Source: Saprospiraceae bacterium (GTDB taxonomy: Bacteria > Bacteroidota > Bacteroidia > Chitinophagales > Saprospiraceae). From it: 64,000 nucleotides of DNA. The translations under genes and the position numbers were made by a program. The stretch lies in NCBI GenBank assembly GCA_016717105.1, contig JADKGF010000001.1:248001-312000 (forward strand), given 5' to 3'. This document shows, one piece after another, positions 18,070 through 27,202 of this stretch. The notes beneath the pieces were generated by a model that searched no databases, had not been told where the DNA came from, and saw only the letters and a program-made list of their open reading frames with translations. Each line of letters opens with the position of its first letter. Positions within the stretch are counted from its first letter, which is position 1.

Positions 18070-18870
18070 TTAGTAAAAATATTTTATTGGATTAGTAACA
18101 ATTTTTGTGTAATGGGTTGCAAAGGTACTAAAATTATTCATTATCAAGTCATAAAGTAGATCAATTGTATATTTTTCACTTTCAAAATGGCCAATATCTG
18201 CTATGATTATTGTTCGATCAGCATCAAAATACTCATGATATTTAAAATCAGAAGTCACAAAGATGTCTGCATTGGATATTTTGGCTTGTTTTAAAAGAAA
18301 ACTACCTGATCCTCCACAGACAGCTACCTTTTGAATGTCTTCCTTGCAAATGGCCGTGTGTTTTATCACTTTCAGGTCCATTTGTGTTTTCAGGTGATGA
18401 AGAAATTGATCCGTTTTCATGGGTTCGGGCAAGTAGCCTATCATTCCGGCACCAACCGGCATGTCATTGTGTTTTATGTCTGTTAATGGCGATAAGATTT
18501 CTGTACTTGTTAAGCCTATTTTTTTAGAAATCATAGCATTCACACCGTTTTGATACACATTATCCAGATTGGTATGAATGGCAAATATGGCAATGTCGTG
18601 CCTTATAGCCTTGATAATGGTCCGTTCTACGTAGTTGGCACCATTGAATCGTTTGAGTCCTCTGAAGACAATAGGATGATGTGCTACTACGACATTACAG
18701 TTGAGGGCGATAGCCTCATCTATGACTTCTTCTATAGCATCTAGACAGACAAGTACACCAGATATTTCCATATCTCGATGTCCAGTGATTAGACCTGCGT
18801 TGTCATAATCTTCCTGCAAATGATCAGGTGCTATGGTATGTAAAAAACTAAGGAGATTACTGAGTTTCAT
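18070..18870 (-). CDS. Nif3-like dinuclear metal-centre protein, minimal form
   Basis: A 266-residue protein with the Nif3/YbgI metal ligands: VVVAHHPIVF near residue 62, AIHTNLD near 98, and FVTSDFKYHE with DIGHFESEKY in the C-terminal half. It forms hexameric rings with a dinuclear metal site; the substrate is unknown (GTP cyclohydrolase-like activity was proposed for some). Many Bacteroidota homologues are about 365 residues with a PII-like inserted domain, which is missing here: the two halves join at SPLTDIKHNDMPVGAG. It is in an operon with the downstream zinc-ribbon gene. Confidence 0.88.
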   Translation of the reverse strand: MKLSNLLSFLHTIAPDHLQEDYDNAGLITGHRDMEISGVLVCLDAIEEVIDEAIALNCNVVVAHHPIVFRGLKRFNGANYVERTIIKAIRHDIAIFAIHTNLDNVYQNGVNAMISKKIGLTSTEILSPLTDIKHNDMPVGAGMIGYLPEPMKTDQFLHHLKTQMDLKVIKHTAICKEDIQKVAVCGGSGSFLLKQAKISNADIFVTSDFKYHEYFDADRTIIIADIGHFESEKYTIDLLYDLIMNNFSTFATHYTKIVTNPIKYFY

Positions 18871-18927
18871 ATGGATTTTATAACAATAATCAAGCCATAA
18901 AGGTTATAATCTATGGTAATGTTGCAT

Positions 18928-19857
18928 TCAATTTGGATCTAAAAAAATTATATTACGCTTTAATCCGGCAAACTTTGTTCTTTTTACAGCGCTTCCTTCA
19001 AATAATTTGTCAAAAACTGGCTCAGTCATATCTTGCCAAGCTTCTTTGGTCATTGTAATAAGTTCTGGATTTGGTAAAAATTCCGGTTCATCATGTTCAG
19101 CTGAAAATCGATTCCAAGGGCAAACTTGCTGGCATATATCGCAGCCGAAAATCCAATTGTCCATTTTGTTTTGGAATTCGACAGGGATTTCATTTTTTAG
19201 TTCGATCGTCAGATATGAAATACACTTGCTGCCATCCAATAGGTAGCCATTTGGGCTGATTGCGTCTGTCGGACAAGCATCGATACATCTAGTACAAGTA
19301 CCACAGTAATCTGAAATGGGTGCATCATATTGTAGTTCTAGATCCAAAATTATTTCACAAAGGAAAAAATAGGAGCCTTTTTTGGGGTTGATCAAAAGTG
19401 TGTTTTTACCTACCCAACCTAAGCCACTTCTCTTTGCCCAATCTCTTTCTAACACAGGCGCCGAGTCCACAAATACCCGAGCTGCCACATCGCCAAAATG
19501 TTGTTTGATTTCCGAAAGAAGTTTTTCAAGCTTTTTGCGAACGACTTTGTGGTAGTCTTTCCCATATGCGTACATGGATATTTTAGGTGTATTTACATCT
19601 AATGGTTTTTCTTCATGGAAGTAATTATATGCCAATGAGATTACGCTTTTGGCACCAGGTACTAGCAATGTTGGATCCGTGCGTTTATCAAAGTGATTTG
19701 CCATATAAGACATTTCGCCATGATAATGTTGATTAAGCCAATGCTCGAGTCTGTGTGCTTCTTCGTCCATTTTCTCTGCTTTGGCGATTCCACACAACAA
19801 GAATCCGTGTTCTTTTGCCTTGGACTTTATCAAAAAAGATCTATCCGAAAAATGCAT
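18928..19857 (-). CDS. queG: epoxyqueuosine reductase
   Basis: A 309-residue cobalamin-dependent iron-sulfur enzyme that performs the last step of queuosine synthesis on tRNA. Two 4Fe-4S motifs are clear: CGTCTRCIDACPTDAI near residue 190 and CDICQQVCPWN near 245. Upstream are the family blocks VDSAPVLERDWAKRSGLGWVG and KNTLLINP. The C-terminal HEAT-like extension seen in some QueG proteins is absent. A TAnnTTTG element (19878-19885) lies 20 bases upstream, so it may start its own transcript within the marC-to-zinc-ribbon run. Confidence 0.93.
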   Translation of the reverse strand: MHFSDRSFLIKSKAKEHGFLLCGIAKAEKMDEEAHRLEHWLNQHYHGEMSYMANHFDKRTDPTLLVPGAKSVISLAYNYFHEEKPLDVNTPKISMYAYGKDYHKVVRKKLEKLLSEIKQHFGDVAARVFVDSAPVLERDWAKRSGLGWVGKNTLLINPKKGSYFFLCEIILDLELQYDAPISDYCGTCTRCIDACPTDAISPNGYLLDGSKCISYLTIELKNEIPVEFQNKMDNWIFGCDICQQVCPWNRFSAEHDEPEFLPNPELITMTKEAWQDMTEPVFDKLFEGSAVKRTKFAGLKRNIIFLDPN

Positions 19858-19877
19858 AATGTATATATGTCCTCGCT

Positions 19878-19885
19878 CAAAGATA
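19878..19885 (-). promoter_or_regulatory. TAnnTTTG element upstream of queG
   Basis: The minus strand reads TATCTTTG, 20 bases before the queG ATG, in the short gap after marC. Confidence 0.45.
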
Positions 19886-19896
19886 CGAACGATTGA

Positions 19897-20502
19897 CTAT
19901 ACAGGTCTTGCAAAACCCAACTTATTTTGTGGTGTGATGACTAAGTGGAAGTTTTCTTTAAAAAGTTTGATGGCAATGGCTAATAAAATGATGCCAAAAA
20001 CCTTTCGCAAAATGGCAGCACCAGCATCTCCTAATTTCTCCTTGATATAATCTGAAAAATGTAAAACGGCAAACACCACAATGATATTTAGGAAAATAGC
20101 AGCGAGAATGTCCACATTTTCATACTTGGACTTAAGTGATATCAAGGTAGTCATCGTGCCTGCTCCGGCTATCAATGGAAATGCAATAGGTACAACTGTA
20201 CCAACGGTTGTTCCTGCACTTTCTTTGAAAAAACGAACGCCTAGAATCATCTCCAAACCTAAAAAGAAGATGATAATCGCACCAGCTACCGCAAAAGATT
20301 GTACATCAAGACCAAATAGTTTAAGTATTCCTTCACCACCATAGAGAAAGGCTACCATCAGCCCTAATGAAACCAAAGCCGCCTTCATGGAATCTACTTC
20401 AACCCCTTTTTTCTTAAGGTCAATAATCACCGGGATATTTCCAACAATATCGATGACGGAAAAGAGGATGAGGGCAATACTGAGAATGTTTGAAACACTC
20501 AT
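19897..20502 (-). CDS. MarC/SNO-family integral membrane protein
   Basis: A 201-residue protein with about six hydrophobic segments. The N-terminus (SNILSIALILFSVIDIVGNIPVI) and the PIAFPLIAGAGTMTTLISLK block are typical of the MarC family. Despite the name, a role in multiple antibiotic resistance is not supported for the family, and the transported substrate is unknown. A 16-bp perfect palindrome lies just upstream (20512-20527). Confidence 0.88.
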   Translation of the reverse strand: MSVSNILSIALILFSVIDIVGNIPVIIDLKKKGVEVDSMKAALVSLGLMVAFLYGGEGILKLFGLDVQSFAVAGAIIIFFLGLEMILGVRFFKESAGTTVGTVVPIAFPLIAGAGTMTTLISLKSKYENVDILAAIFLNIIVVFAVLHFSDYIKEKLGDAGAAILRKVFGIILLAIAIKLFKENFHLVITPQNKLGFARPV

Positions 20503-20511
20503 AACAAATTT

Positions 20512-20527
20512 TATTCTTTAAAGAATA
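20512..20527. repeat. 16-bp perfect palindrome upstream of marC
   Basis: TATTCTTTAAAGAATA reads the same on both strands. It ends 9 bases upstream of the marC start in the divergent marC/meaB gap. It may be a dimeric regulator site, but AT-rich palindromes also occur by chance. Confidence 0.3.
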
Positions 20528-20683
20528 TTATTATAGACGTAAAAACGAATAAAATGTTGTGAATATTTAGTTTTATTAATAATTATTTACAATTAATTTA
20601 CAAAACTATTCTGATTCCAACCTTAATTATACTTTTGAGTAATGGCAAATCGGTCTGTATTTTATTAATATCTCAATTTTGAA

Positions 20684-20691
20684 TATCTTTG
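20684..20691 (+). promoter_or_regulatory. TAnnTTTG element upstream of meaB
   Basis: TATCTTTG, 18 bases before the ATG at 20710. It overlaps the TTG at 20689, which is therefore unlikely to be the start. Confidence 0.55.
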
Positions 20692-20709
20692 CAAAGTACA
20701 ATTTTTAAA

Positions 20710-21762
20710 ATGAGCGATAGCGATCATCCTTCTAATGGTATCAATCCGACTTACACCGCCAGGTCAAAAGGTGTCAAGAATATAGCATACTATCTAGATG
20801 GCTTGCAACAGAAAAATCGATATATCCTCAGTGAGTGTATAACTTTATTGGAAAGTGCCGTACCAGAAAAACGAAATCTTGCACTTCAGATACTAGAACA
20901 ATTGCCAAAGCCAAGCAGTACATCTATAAGAGTGGGAATAACAGGATCACCTGGCGTAGGCAAAAGTACCTTGATAGAGTCGCTCGGTATGTATGTGATC
21001 GGTCAAGGAAAAAAACCAGCTATTTTGGTGATTGACCCAAGTAGTCAGATCAACATGGGAAGCATCCTCGGAGACAAAACTCGGATGCAGACATTGGCAA
21101 ATCAACAAGAGGCATATATAAGGCCTACACCTTCTGGCAAAATCCTAGGAGGAACATCAGAATATACAAGAGAAGTGATAAGTCTTTGTGAAGCAGCTGG
21201 ATATGATATGATCATTGTTGAGACCGTTGGTGTTGGCCAGTCAGAAATAGAGGTCGATCACATCACGGACATCAATCTTTTGCTCTTACAACCTGGTGCT
21301 GGAGACGATATTCAAGGCATCAAACGAGGCGTTGTGGAAAATGCTGATATTTTTATCATCAATAAAGCTGATGGTCCACAAGAGAAACTGGCACAAAAAA
21401 CTAAAATATCTTACCAAGCAGCCATCGGCCTTTTTCATCACTCAGTGCCACAGTGGAAAACGCCCGTAATTCTCTCATCAGCTATTAATAATCAAGGAAT
21501 TGATATGATTTACAAAGCTATAATTGACTATTTTACCATACTACAAGAGACGGGAATATTGGAAAAAAATAGGATTGAACAGGAGTTGCGATGGTTTGAG
21601 ACCCAAAGTGTGGCCATGATAAAAAAAATTATTTTTGAAAACATTCATATCCGAGAAATGTTTTATTCACTCGTTCAAGACATTCAAAAACAAAAAACCA
21701 GTACATCTATAGCGTTAAATAAGTTAGCATTATTATTGCATTCAAAACTGGATGACAAATAA
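20710..21762 (+). CDS. meaB: methylmalonyl-CoA mutase-associated G3E GTPase
   Basis: A 350-residue P-loop GTPase of the MeaB/ArgK family. Walker A is GSPGVGKST; IVETVGVGQSEIEVD holds the switch/Walker B region; NKADG is the guanine-specificity motif. MeaB gates cobalamin loading and protects methylmalonyl-CoA mutase during propionyl-CoA metabolism. The mutase genes are not in the window. The ATG at 20710 is chosen over the TTG at 20689 because the promoter element overlaps the latter. Confidence 0.93.
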   Translation: MSDSDHPSNGINPTYTARSKGVKNIAYYLDGLQQKNRYILSECITLLESAVPEKRNLALQILEQLPKPSSTSIRVGITGSPGVGKSTLIESLGMYVIGQGKKPAILVIDPSSQINMGSILGDKTRMQTLANQQEAYIRPTPSGKILGGTSEYTREVISLCEAAGYDMIIVETVGVGQSEIEVDHITDINLLLLQPGAGDDIQGIKRGVVENADIFIINKADGPQEKLAQKTKISYQAAIGLFHHSVPQWKTPVILSSAINNQGIDMIYKAIIDYFTILQETGILEKNRIEQELRWFETQSVAMIKKIIFENIHIREMFYSLVQDIQKQKTSTSIALNKLALLLHSKLDDK

Positions 21763-21786
21763 TTTTTCTAAAAAAACAATCTAATT

Positions 21787-23523
21787 TTGATCAGAGGATT
21801 CAGTGCAGTTTCGGTAATAGTTTTGCTATTTTTCTTTCGTGGTTTTTCACAACAACAAAGTCCACCCAATCCTTTGGATGGCAAATATTTCAGAAGTCCA
21901 GTAGATTTTCCTTTTCGCCTTTCGGGCAACTTTTGCGAATTGCGTGAAACACATTTTCATTCAGGAATAGATATCAAACCTTCTGGGCATAGGGATAACC
22001 CAATATATAGCATTGCTGATGGCTACGTTTCGCGTATAAAAATCTCTGCAGGTGGCTATGGGATTGCAGTATATGTAGATCATCCCGAGACAGGCTACAC
22101 CTCGGTATATGCACACTTAGAAAATCTAAATGAGCATTTCGACTTTGTAGTTCGACAAATCCAAATAGCGCAAGAATCTTACGAAGTAGATTTTTTGCCT
22201 TCTCCAGATGTCCTTCCAGTAAAGAAAGGTGACATCATAGGCGAGATGGGCAATACGGGATATTCCTTTGGTACTCATTTGCACTTTGAGATTAGAGATA
22301 CAAAATCCGAGAATCCGATCAATCCATTTCATTTTGGGCTAAAAACAGAAGATAATATACCGCCTTCACTTGTATCGCTTTCGGTACATGGTCTTGATCC
22401 CGATCTTCACAAAATATGGGAACAAAATATAGGATTGGCTACTTCAGAAGGAAATGCTATCCACATAGCGTCGCCGATAAAAGTACCTGCATGGAGAGCA
22501 GGCATCGCACTACAAATGTATGACAGAACAAACGGAAGTCATAACAAACAAGGCATTTATGGCCTTCGCATGTACGTTGATGATTCTTTGGTTTATAGCT
22601 ATCATATGGACAAAATTTCTTTTGACCAAGCGCGTTATATAACAGGATTCTATGACAATAAAATCAAGAAAACCAATAGAGCGACATATAGTCTTTGTTA
22701 TAAATATCCAGGAAATGACCTTGAATTTCTTGCACATGCGAGTGATGGCATTATACCTGTTTATGCTGAACAAGAAAGAAAGATAAAAATAGTGGTGGAA
22801 GATTTTAATCAAAATCACAAGACATTGACATTCAGTTTGCTGAGAGCAGATCATATGGTGGAGCAAGCAGCAAAAGATAGTACTTCGACTTTAGTCAAAG
22901 TAGGCGAACCTGCGATTATATCAGAAAATACTCTCTTGCTTAGTTTTGAAAAAAATAGCCTGTTCAGAAATATCCGACTCAAAATTAAATCTGATATTTC
23001 ATCAAGCAATGAAACAAAATATACCATACATGATCAGTATGAACCAATAAAAAAACCAATTGCACTAAGTTTGAAACCAGAAAAGACCAATATTACAGAC
23101 ATGAATAAGGCTATCATCGTCCGTACAAATGCAAATGGAAGAGGAAAGACCAATTATGGTGGGACGTGGAAAGATGGTGTATTAAATACTGGAATGATAG
23201 AATTTGGCACCTATTTTATTGATTATGATACCATAGCTCCAACAATAAAAAGAGTAGATTTTTCAGCAAATGCAAGTAGAAAGACAAAATTCAGATTTGA
23301 ATTAGAAGAAAATTTGCCAACAAGAGGTCAATTTGTCAATGATATGAAAATCAAGGTATGGATAGACGGAAACTTTATAGTAAGTCCATATTCATCTAAG
23401 ACAAAGATCCTTGAGATTCCATTGACGGACCTTTACAGTGGCGATCATAGCCTAAAAATAGAAGCAAAAGACCATTCGGGCAATACATCTTATTTTAATG
23501 CTACATTTACAACCAGCAAATAA
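21787..23523 (+). CDS. secreted M23-family peptidase
   Basis: A 578-residue protein with signal peptide IRGFSAVSVIVLLFFFRGFSQ. The M23/LytM domain spans about residues 45-180, with the zinc-binding motifs HFHSGIDI and HLHFEI and the central YAHL segment. The following about 390 residues are beta-rich without a recognised domain. M23 enzymes cut peptide crosslinks in peptidoglycan or act as its regulators. The frame has no ATG after the last upstream stop (21769), so TTG at 21787 is the likely start. It follows meaB by 24 bp. Confidence 0.87.
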   Translation: MIRGFSAVSVIVLLFFFRGFSQQQSPPNPLDGKYFRSPVDFPFRLSGNFCELRETHFHSGIDIKPSGHRDNPIYSIADGYVSRIKISAGGYGIAVYVDHPETGYTSVYAHLENLNEHFDFVVRQIQIAQESYEVDFLPSPDVLPVKKGDIIGEMGNTGYSFGTHLHFEIRDTKSENPINPFHFGLKTEDNIPPSLVSLSVHGLDPDLHKIWEQNIGLATSEGNAIHIASPIKVPAWRAGIALQMYDRTNGSHNKQGIYGLRMYVDDSLVYSYHMDKISFDQARYITGFYDNKIKKTNRATYSLCYKYPGNDLEFLAHASDGIIPVYAEQERKIKIVVEDFNQNHKTLTFSLLRADHMVEQAAKDSTSTLVKVGEPAIISENTLLLSFEKNSLFRNIRLKIKSDISSSNETKYTIHDQYEPIKKPIALSLKPEKTNITDMNKAIIVRTNANGRGKTNYGGTWKDGVLNTGMIEFGTYFIDYDTIAPTIKRVDFSANASRKTKFRFELEENLPTRGQFVNDMKIKVWIDGNFIVSPYSSKTKILEIPLTDLYSGDHSLKIEAKDHSGNTSYFNATFTTSK

Positions 23524-23536
23524 GGAAGTGAAATGA

Positions 23537-24256
23537 TTATTTGGACCAAATGTTGTATTTCAATATGCAAAATATAGCTCTAAAGCCGTCTTTCCAATTG
23601 ATTTTTTTGCCTTCTGCATACGTCCTACCATAGTATGATATACCAACCTCATAAATTCTTATTTTGGGAATTCGTGCGATTTTTGCGGTTACTTCAGGTT
23701 CGAAACCAAATCTCTTTTCTTTTAAGGTAATATTTTTTATAATGTCTGACTTCCACATTTTGTAACATGTTTCCATGTCCGTCAGATTTAGATTTGTCAG
23801 TGCATTGGAAAAAAATGTTAGCACCTTATTACCGATAGAATGCCAGAAAAAGAGAATACGATGAGGCTTGCCACCCATAAATCTCGATCCATAAACCACA
23901 TCAGCAAATCCGTCCAAAATGGGCTTAAGCAGGAGATTGAACTCTTCTGGATCATACTCTAGGTCTGCGTCCTGAATGATGATAAGATCGCCCTTAGCTT
24001 CTCTGATGCCAGTATGTAGGGCCGCACCTTTACCTTGGTTTACAGTATGTTTGTAATATGAAATTTCTATTTCTGGAAAAGCAGCTTTGTACTCCAAAAC
24101 GCTTTTTTCTGTGCCATCTTTTGAACAATCATTCACTATAATGATTTCTTTAGTGACATTTCCTATGAGTGTCACCTGTCTCACTTTTTCGAGGATGGTT
24201 TTAATAGTCAGCTCTTCATTGTAAGCAGGTATGACAATTGAAAGTTTTAACGGCAT
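23537..24256 (-). CDS. glycosyltransferase family 2 (polyprenyl-phosphate sugar transferase type)
   Basis: A 239-residue GT-A enzyme. It shows LSIVIPAYNEE at the N-terminus, IIIVNDCSKDGT, GKGAALHTGIREA and the nucleotide-sugar/metal motif IIQDADLEYDP, then VVYGSRFMGG and ETCYKMWKSD. This is the dolichol/undecaprenyl-phosphate mannose or glucose synthase subgroup without C-terminal membrane helices. It faces the M23 gene with a 13-bp convergent gap. Confidence 0.88.
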   Translation of the reverse strand: MPLKLSIVIPAYNEELTIKTILEKVRQVTLIGNVTKEIIIVNDCSKDGTEKSVLEYKAAFPEIEISYYKHTVNQGKGAALHTGIREAKGDLIIIQDADLEYDPEEFNLLLKPILDGFADVVYGSRFMGGKPHRILFFWHSIGNKVLTFFSNALTNLNLTDMETCYKMWKSDIIKNITLKEKRFGFEPEVTAKIARIPKIRIYEVGISYYGRTYAEGKKINWKDGFRAIFCILKYNIWSK

Positions 24257-24362
24257 AAAATATATTTTATAACATAATGTATTTCAGGTAATTATAATAA
24301 CAAACGACAATGGGTCAATGAAGATCATGCACCAATTAACCAATTATTTTGTGAAAAGTACG

Positions 24363-24370
24363 TACTTTCG
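24363..24370 (+). promoter_or_regulatory. TAnnTTCG element upstream of paaE
   Basis: TACTTTCG lies 51 bases before the ATG at 24422, in a 165-base divergent gap. No good -33 TTG at standard spacing. Confidence 0.4.
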
Positions 24371-24421
24371 GCGACCCATTTAGGATTAATCAGATTAATA
24401 TCAAGCAACAAAAGTATAAAA

Positions 24422-25507
24422 ATGCAGTTTCATACCCTAAAAATAAACAAAATAGTATCAGAAACAAAAGATACAAATACCATTTATTTTGATATCCCTA
24501 GTCATTTGAGGGAAAATTACCAATTTATTCCGGGACAACATTTGACCATAAAAGCAGTTATCAATGGTACAGAATTGCGCAGGGCTTATTCTATTTGTAC
24601 TTCGACTGATGCTTCTTCTCCAGGGATCACCATAAAAAAAGTAAGTGGCGGAATGATGTCTTCATACCTGAATGATAAGGTAAAAGAAGGCGATACACTT
24701 GAGGTAATGACGCCTGAAGGGCATTTTGTATTGAATCCTGAAGGTCAAAAGCAGAGAGATATTTATTTTATTGCTGCTGGTAGTGGTATCACACCTGTGA
24801 TGGCGATGATAAAAACGATAGTAGAACATGAGCCTAAGAGCAGCTGCTATCTATTGTATGGATCTAGAGACGAATCCAATATTATATTTAAAGAACAGCT
24901 GGATATGCTAGAAAAAAAATACGCCGATCAGCTGGTAGTAGAACATGTCTTGAGTAAACCGATCATTCGAAAGGAAGGAGGAATAGGTGGACTATTTGCT
25001 AAAAAAATTGTATCTTGGAAGGGCAAAACAGGTAGGATAAATGAACAAATTTACTCAGAATTCTTTAGAAACAACCAAGGTCAAAATCCTGAAAAATGTT
25101 ATTTTGTTTGTGGCCCCGGAGACCTAATCGAGAAGACAGAAAATTATTTAATTGCCCAAGGCATTGATAAAAAACAAATTCACAAAGAATATTTTGCAAC
25201 AGCCAATACTCATTCTGATTCAGGTGTTGATATGGCAACAGTTCGTGTTACTTTAAGTGGCAACACTTTTGATGTTAAGGTACCTAAAGGAAAAACGATT
25301 CTCGACACCTTGATCGATGCCAAAAAGAATCCGCCTTACTCGTGTACCAGTGGCGCATGTTCGACTTGTATGGCAAAAGTTACTGTTGGTAAGATGACGA
25401 TGGATCAATGTTTTGCTTTGGAAGACGATGAAGTGGAAGCTGGGTACATATTGACATGCCAAGCGCATCCAGTAACCGAAAAAGTTGAAATCACGTTTGA
25501 TAATTGA
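24422..25507 (+). CDS. paaE: PaaE-like ferredoxin/NAD(P)H oxidoreductase
   Basis: A 361-residue electron-transfer protein. The N-terminal FAD domain has RRAYSICTS; the NAD(P) domain has AAGSGITPVMAMI and FVCGPGDLI; the C-terminal plant-type 2Fe-2S domain has CTSGACSTC plus a distal Cys in ILTCQAHP. This order is that of PaaE, the reductase of phenylacetyl-CoA epoxidase. The PaaZ-like gene in the same window supports a phenylacetate role, but epoxidase subunits paaABCD are not here, so related oxygenase reductases remain possible. Confidence 0.78.
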   Translation: MQFHTLKINKIVSETKDTNTIYFDIPSHLRENYQFIPGQHLTIKAVINGTELRRAYSICTSTDASSPGITIKKVSGGMMSSYLNDKVKEGDTLEVMTPEGHFVLNPEGQKQRDIYFIAAGSGITPVMAMIKTIVEHEPKSSCYLLYGSRDESNIIFKEQLDMLEKKYADQLVVEHVLSKPIIRKEGGIGGLFAKKIVSWKGKTGRINEQIYSEFFRNNQGQNPEKCYFVCGPGDLIEKTENYLIAQGIDKKQIHKEYFATANTHSDSGVDMATVRVTLSGNTFDVKVPKGKTILDTLIDAKKNPPYSCTSGACSTCMAKVTVGKMTMDQCFALEDDEVEAGYILTCQAHPVTEKVEITFDN

Positions 25508-25543
25508 TTTCGGGCTCCGAAATGTTATTATCTTGTATCGGAA

Positions 25544-25921
25544 ATGGGAAAGATTTTCATGCCGCAGGTTTTTTGGAAATATAAAAATTTATCTGGGACA
25601 GATTATGACATTAATTTGTATCATGGAGATATTTCAAGGCATGTAATCGTATATATCGGACAAGAAATCATAAAAATCGACTTTTCTGTGCTCGGTGACA
25701 AAGAATATAGCTTTATGCTGGGCGAAGAGTTGTTTAAATTGAGTATCGAATATATAAAAGGTAAAACGAACTATACTCTTGTAAATGTAGGTAAAGAACA
25801 AAAAATATTGCCTTTTGGCGCAAGCAGAACAATAAATAAACAGCGGACCATTGAACTCATTATTGGCTTTGTTGTGTTTATAATTATTCTTTTGATTTCA
25901 TATTACCTTAGAATATCGTAA
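25544..25921 (+). CDS. hypothetical protein with one C-terminal membrane helix
   Basis: A 125-residue protein. Residues 1-95 look like a small beta-rich domain (alternating hydrophobics, e.g. HVIVYIGQEIIKIDFSVLG). Residues about 100-122 form one membrane helix (IELIIGFVVFIIILLISYYL), so it is a tail-anchored candidate with a large cytosolic part. It follows paaE by 36 bp on the same strand. I do not recognise a family. Met-6 is an alternative start. Confidence 0.55.
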   Translation: MGKIFMPQVFWKYKNLSGTDYDINLYHGDISRHVIVYIGQEIIKIDFSVLGDKEYSFMLGEELFKLSIEYIKGKTNYTLVNVGKEQKILPFGASRTINKQRTIELIIGFVVFIIILLISYYLRIS

Positions 25922-26024
25922 CTTGCATTGCGTAAAATTAAAAAATACACTACGTTTGTATTTTTGTAAGGAGATGAAGAACATTTTAATTACCAAAATT
26001 AGTTTAAATAAATAACAACCAAAA

Positions 26025-26639
26025 TTGGATCCATTAGCATTACATATAGAGAGTTTGATTTTTACGGGTAATCCATCTATCAGTTTTGACGACATCAAAA
26101 ATGCACTGGAAGATAGTCTAGGTACAACCTTTTCTGATAATGAAATAGCTGCCCATATTGAAAGTTTGAGAGACAAATACAATTCTGACCAATATTCTGT
26201 AGAGATCGTGGAGATCGCAGGTGGATTCAGATTTATGACCAAAGCTTTGTACCATCACACCATAGGAACGTATCTTCGCCAGAATACCCACAAAAAATTA
26301 AGTAAATCAGCATTAGAGTCGTTGGCCATTATAGCTTACAAACAACCAGTCACAAAAACCGAAATAGAATCAATCCGAGGTGTAAATAGCGATTATACCA
26401 TACAAAAATTGTTAGAAAAAGACTTAATTGAAATTTCAGGGCGAAGTGAAGGACCAGGAAAACCTTTATTGTATAGCACGACTTCGAAATTTACAGATTA
26501 TTTTGGGTTGAAAACAATCGAAGATCTACCCAAGGTGAAGGAACTGGAAAATACTGATAATCAAATAGGCGAACAAGCACCAATTGAAGAAGAGCAAAAA
26601 CCTGTTGTCCATATTATTGTTAATGAAGAAGAAGAATAA
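26025..26639 (+). CDS. scpB: segregation and condensation protein B
   Basis: A 204-residue winged-helix protein; the kleisin partner of ScpB is ScpA and both load SMC on chromosomes. Visible family blocks are LHIESLIFTG at the start, GGFRFMTKA, LSKSALESLAIIAYKQPVTKTEIESIRGV and LLEKDLIEISGRSEGPGKPLLYSTT. The C-terminus is acidic. The start is TTG at 26025; no ATG precedes it in frame and the N-terminus already matches the family. It is the first of three closely spaced plus-strand genes. Confidence 0.93.
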   Translation: MDPLALHIESLIFTGNPSISFDDIKNALEDSLGTTFSDNEIAAHIESLRDKYNSDQYSVEIVEIAGGFRFMTKALYHHTIGTYLRQNTHKKLSKSALESLAIIAYKQPVTKTEIESIRGVNSDYTIQKLLEKDLIEISGRSEGPGKPLLYSTTSKFTDYFGLKTIEDLPKVKELENTDNQIGEQAPIEEEQKPVVHIIVNEEEE

Positions 26640-26664
26640 ATAAAATAAATTCATCCAATCATTC

Positions 26665-27192
26665 ATGGAGAATAATACTTTAGTAAACCGTGTAGCAGGA
26701 AGCGGTCTGATCACCATCAATCTTGAAGATTTTTTTCCTACAAAGTCTCATATAATTTTTGATATCAAGGAATATCTATTTCACGGCTTGATATTGAAGG
26801 AAAAAGATTTTAGAGAATCGTTGAAAAACCTAGATTGGAGCATATATCAAGACAAGATAGTGCTTATTACTTGTAGCACAGATGCTGTGATTCCGTTATG
26901 GGCTTACATGCTGATTTCAGTGTATCTCAAAGATATAGCATTCGATATTTACCAAGGTAGTTGGGAAGATTATTTGTTAATGCATTACCGAAACGAAATC
27001 CAAAAAATTGATGCCGAACAATTTTTGGATAAACGCATCGTTATTAAAGGATGCGGAAGCAAGCCAGTACCATCTTATGCGTACACAATGATCACATCAC
27101 GTCTGATACCGGATGCACAAAGCATCATGTTTGGTGAGCCGTGCAGCACAGTTCCGATTTACAAGAGACCCAGACAAATTTTACACAATTAA
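26665..27192 (+). CDS. DUF2480 family protein
   Basis: A 175-residue cytosolic protein matching the Bacteroidota DUF2480 pattern: LVNRVAGSGLITINLEDFFP at the N-terminus, then a WSIYQDKIVLITCSTDAVIPLWAYML core and a C-terminal region with KGCGSKPVPSYAY. The function is unknown. It lies 25 bp after scpB and 10 bp before the transglycosylase gene. Confidence 0.87.
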   Translation: MENNTLVNRVAGSGLITINLEDFFPTKSHIIFDIKEYLFHGLILKEKDFRESLKNLDWSIYQDKIVLITCSTDAVIPLWAYMLISVYLKDIAFDIYQGSWEDYLLMHYRNEIQKIDAEQFLDKRIVIKGCGSKPVPSYAYTMITSRLIPDAQSIMFGEPCSTVPIYKRPRQILHN

Positions 27193-27202
27193 AATCCCGA
27201 AA

